6,098 bases of DNA from the NCBI GenBank assembly GCA_902783405.1, contig CACZQZ010000039.1, positions 1 to 6,098 of the forward strand, written 5' to 3'. The position numbers and the translations under genes were made by a program. Below, piece after piece: positions 5,618 to 6,098 of the stretch; within the stretch, counting starts at the first letter, position 1, and each line of letters starts with the position of its first letter. This DNA is from an uncultured Erysipelotrichaceae bacterium (GTDB lineage: Bacteria > Bacillota_I > Bacilli_A > RF39 > UBA660). The notes under the pieces were generated by a model that was given only the letters and a program-made list of their open reading frames with translations, was not told the DNA's origin and searched no databases.

Positions 5618-5646
5618 AAACTGATAATTGATATTATCAGTTTTTT
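5618..5646 (+). terminator. Rho-independent terminator after the pilin-like gene
   Basis: AAACTGATAAT (5618-5628) and ATTATCAGTTT (5633-5643) form a perfect 11-bp stem with loop TGAT, followed by a T-tract through 5646. It begins 12 nt after the stop codon and closes the regulator/pilin-like operon. Confidence 0.93.
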
Positions 5647-5653
5647 GCGCATA

Positions 5654-5682
5654 TTGACCATCCTTTTAAGGGATAGTATAAT
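5654..5682 (+). promoter_or_regulatory. SigA-type promoter of the TtcA-like gene
   Basis: TTGACC (5654-5659), 17-nt spacer, TATAAT (5677-5682), starting 8 nt after the preceding terminator's T-tract. The predicted start near 5689 gives an untranslated leader of about 84 nt before ATG 5773. The leader is AT-rich with no structure I recognise as a riboswitch. Confidence 0.85.
5660..5674. promoter_or_regulatory. 15-bp dyad filling the promoter spacer
   Basis: ATCCTTT-T-AAGGGAT is an inverted repeat with six of seven symmetric pairs, centred on T5667 and lying entirely between the -35 and -10 of the TtcA-like gene's promoter. The position is typical for a repressor or MerR-type activator site, but no regulator is identified. 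Confidence 0.3.
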
Positions 5683-5772
5683 GTTTTTTAGAAAATGATA
5701 CATAAATTTATTAGTAACTATTAAAATAGATTATATATTAAGTGAAAAGATACTATGAGGAAGTGAAGTAAA

Positions 5773-6098
5773 ATGGAAAAATATCAGGAAATAGAAAGAA
5801 GTATTATTAAAAAGTATCGTAAAGAAATATGGAGTAAATTCGTAAAATCAGTAAAAGATTATGAGTTGATTCAAGAAAATGATAAGATTATGGTTTGTAT
5901 TAGTGGCGGGAAAGATTCTTTTTTATTAGCAAAGTGTATTGAAGAATTACAAAAACATGGTGGAGTTCCATTTGAAGTAGAATATGTTGTAATGGATCCA
6001 GGATACAATAAAGAAAACAGATTCATGATTGAAGAAAATGCTAAAATATTACATATACCAATTCAAATCTTTGAAAGCGATATTTTTGAAATTGTTAC
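5773..6098 (+). CDS. TtcA-family tRNA 2-thiocytidine synthetase-like protein, N-terminal part (3' end outside window)
   Basis: The first 108 codons are visible. A helical lead-in (ERSIIKKYRKEIWSKFV) is followed by the N-type ATP pyrophosphatase loop SGGKDS (residues 44-49), after a strand KIMVCI, then LLAKCIEELQKHGG and VMDPGYN. That order is typical of the TtcA branch of PP-loop enzymes, which adenylate a tRNA cytidine (C32) and replace oxygen with sulfur; TtcA proper uses an Fe-S cluster held by CxxC motifs further along, which are beyond the window. Gram-positive members are often annotated only as TtcA-family proteins, so the exact target is uncertain. TilS (tRNA-Ile lysidine synthetase) is the main alternative, less likely given the VMDPGYN stretch. 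GAGGAAG (5757-5763) lies 9 nt before the ATG. The gene has its own promoter. Confidence 0.85.
   Translation, partial: MEKYQEIERSIIKKYRKEIWSKFVKSVKDYELIQENDKIMVCISGGKDSFLLAKCIEELQKHGGVPFEVEYVVMDPGYNKENRFMIEENAKILHIPIQIFESDIFEIV

Noticed and set aside
5711..5739. Second promoter (TTAGTA-17-TATATT) in the leader of the TtcA-like gene
   Set aside because: Poor -35 in AT-rich sequence, and a much better promoter lies at 5654-5682.
1..6098. Mycoplasma-type code (TGA read as Trp), suggested by the low GC
   Set aside because: TGA ends xseA and the sensor gene at the expected family ends, and recognised proteins use TGG for Trp.
1..6098. CRISPR arrays, insertion sequences, tRNA or rRNA genes
   Set aside because: No regularly spaced repeats, transposase-like frames, terminal inverted repeats or cloverleaf-like segments were seen on either strand.

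Overview
The window is very AT-rich (GC roughly a quarter to 30 per cent). All recognisable genes lie on the + strand, with AGGAGG-type ribosome binding sites and textbook sigma-70/SigA promoters. TGA is used as a stop (genes ending at 519 and 3583) and tryptophan is TGG, so the standard bacterial code applies. This fits a low-GC Bacillota, for example an Erysipelotrichales-like or uncultured gut Bacilli (RF39-type) genome. The genus-level placement is inference only.

Layout: (1) 1-724 holds the 3' end of xseA and the complete xseB, the two subunits of exonuclease VII, overlapping by 20 nt. (2) 725-1064 is a non-coding gap of about 340 nt with three AT-rich hairpins, two of them followed by T-tracts; no convincing gene is seen in it. 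(3) 1065-4478 is a self-contained operon: a consensus promoter (TTGAAA-17-TATAAT), a small single-pass membrane protein of unknown family, a 670-residue membrane sensor with two extracellular substrate-binding-protein-like domains and a cytoplasmic degenerate GGDEF domain (SGNEF), a YihY/BrkB-family polytopic membrane protein that probably starts at TTG, and a strong terminator. At both internal junctions the stop codon lies inside the next gene's Shine-Dalgarno, implying translational coupling. (4) 4487-5646 is a second operon: promoter with an 18-bp dyad over its -10, a Nudix/winged-helix (NrtR-like) regulator whose Nudix box has decayed, a small protein with a class III (type IV prepilin-like) N-terminus, and a perfect 11-bp terminator. 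(5) 5654-6098 has a third promoter and the 5' end of a TtcA-family PP-loop tRNA-thiolation enzyme that runs off the window.

xseA/xseB and the TtcA-like gene are ordinary housekeeping genes. The less ordinary content is the sensor operon, where a twin-domain sensor has lost key diguanylate cyclase residues and is coupled to an unknown membrane protein and a YihY protein, and the pairing of a Nudix-type repressor with a lone pseudopilin-like protein. Three promoters have a short palindrome on or beside their core elements, each with a different sequence. Nothing here proves a new system; these are the leads.
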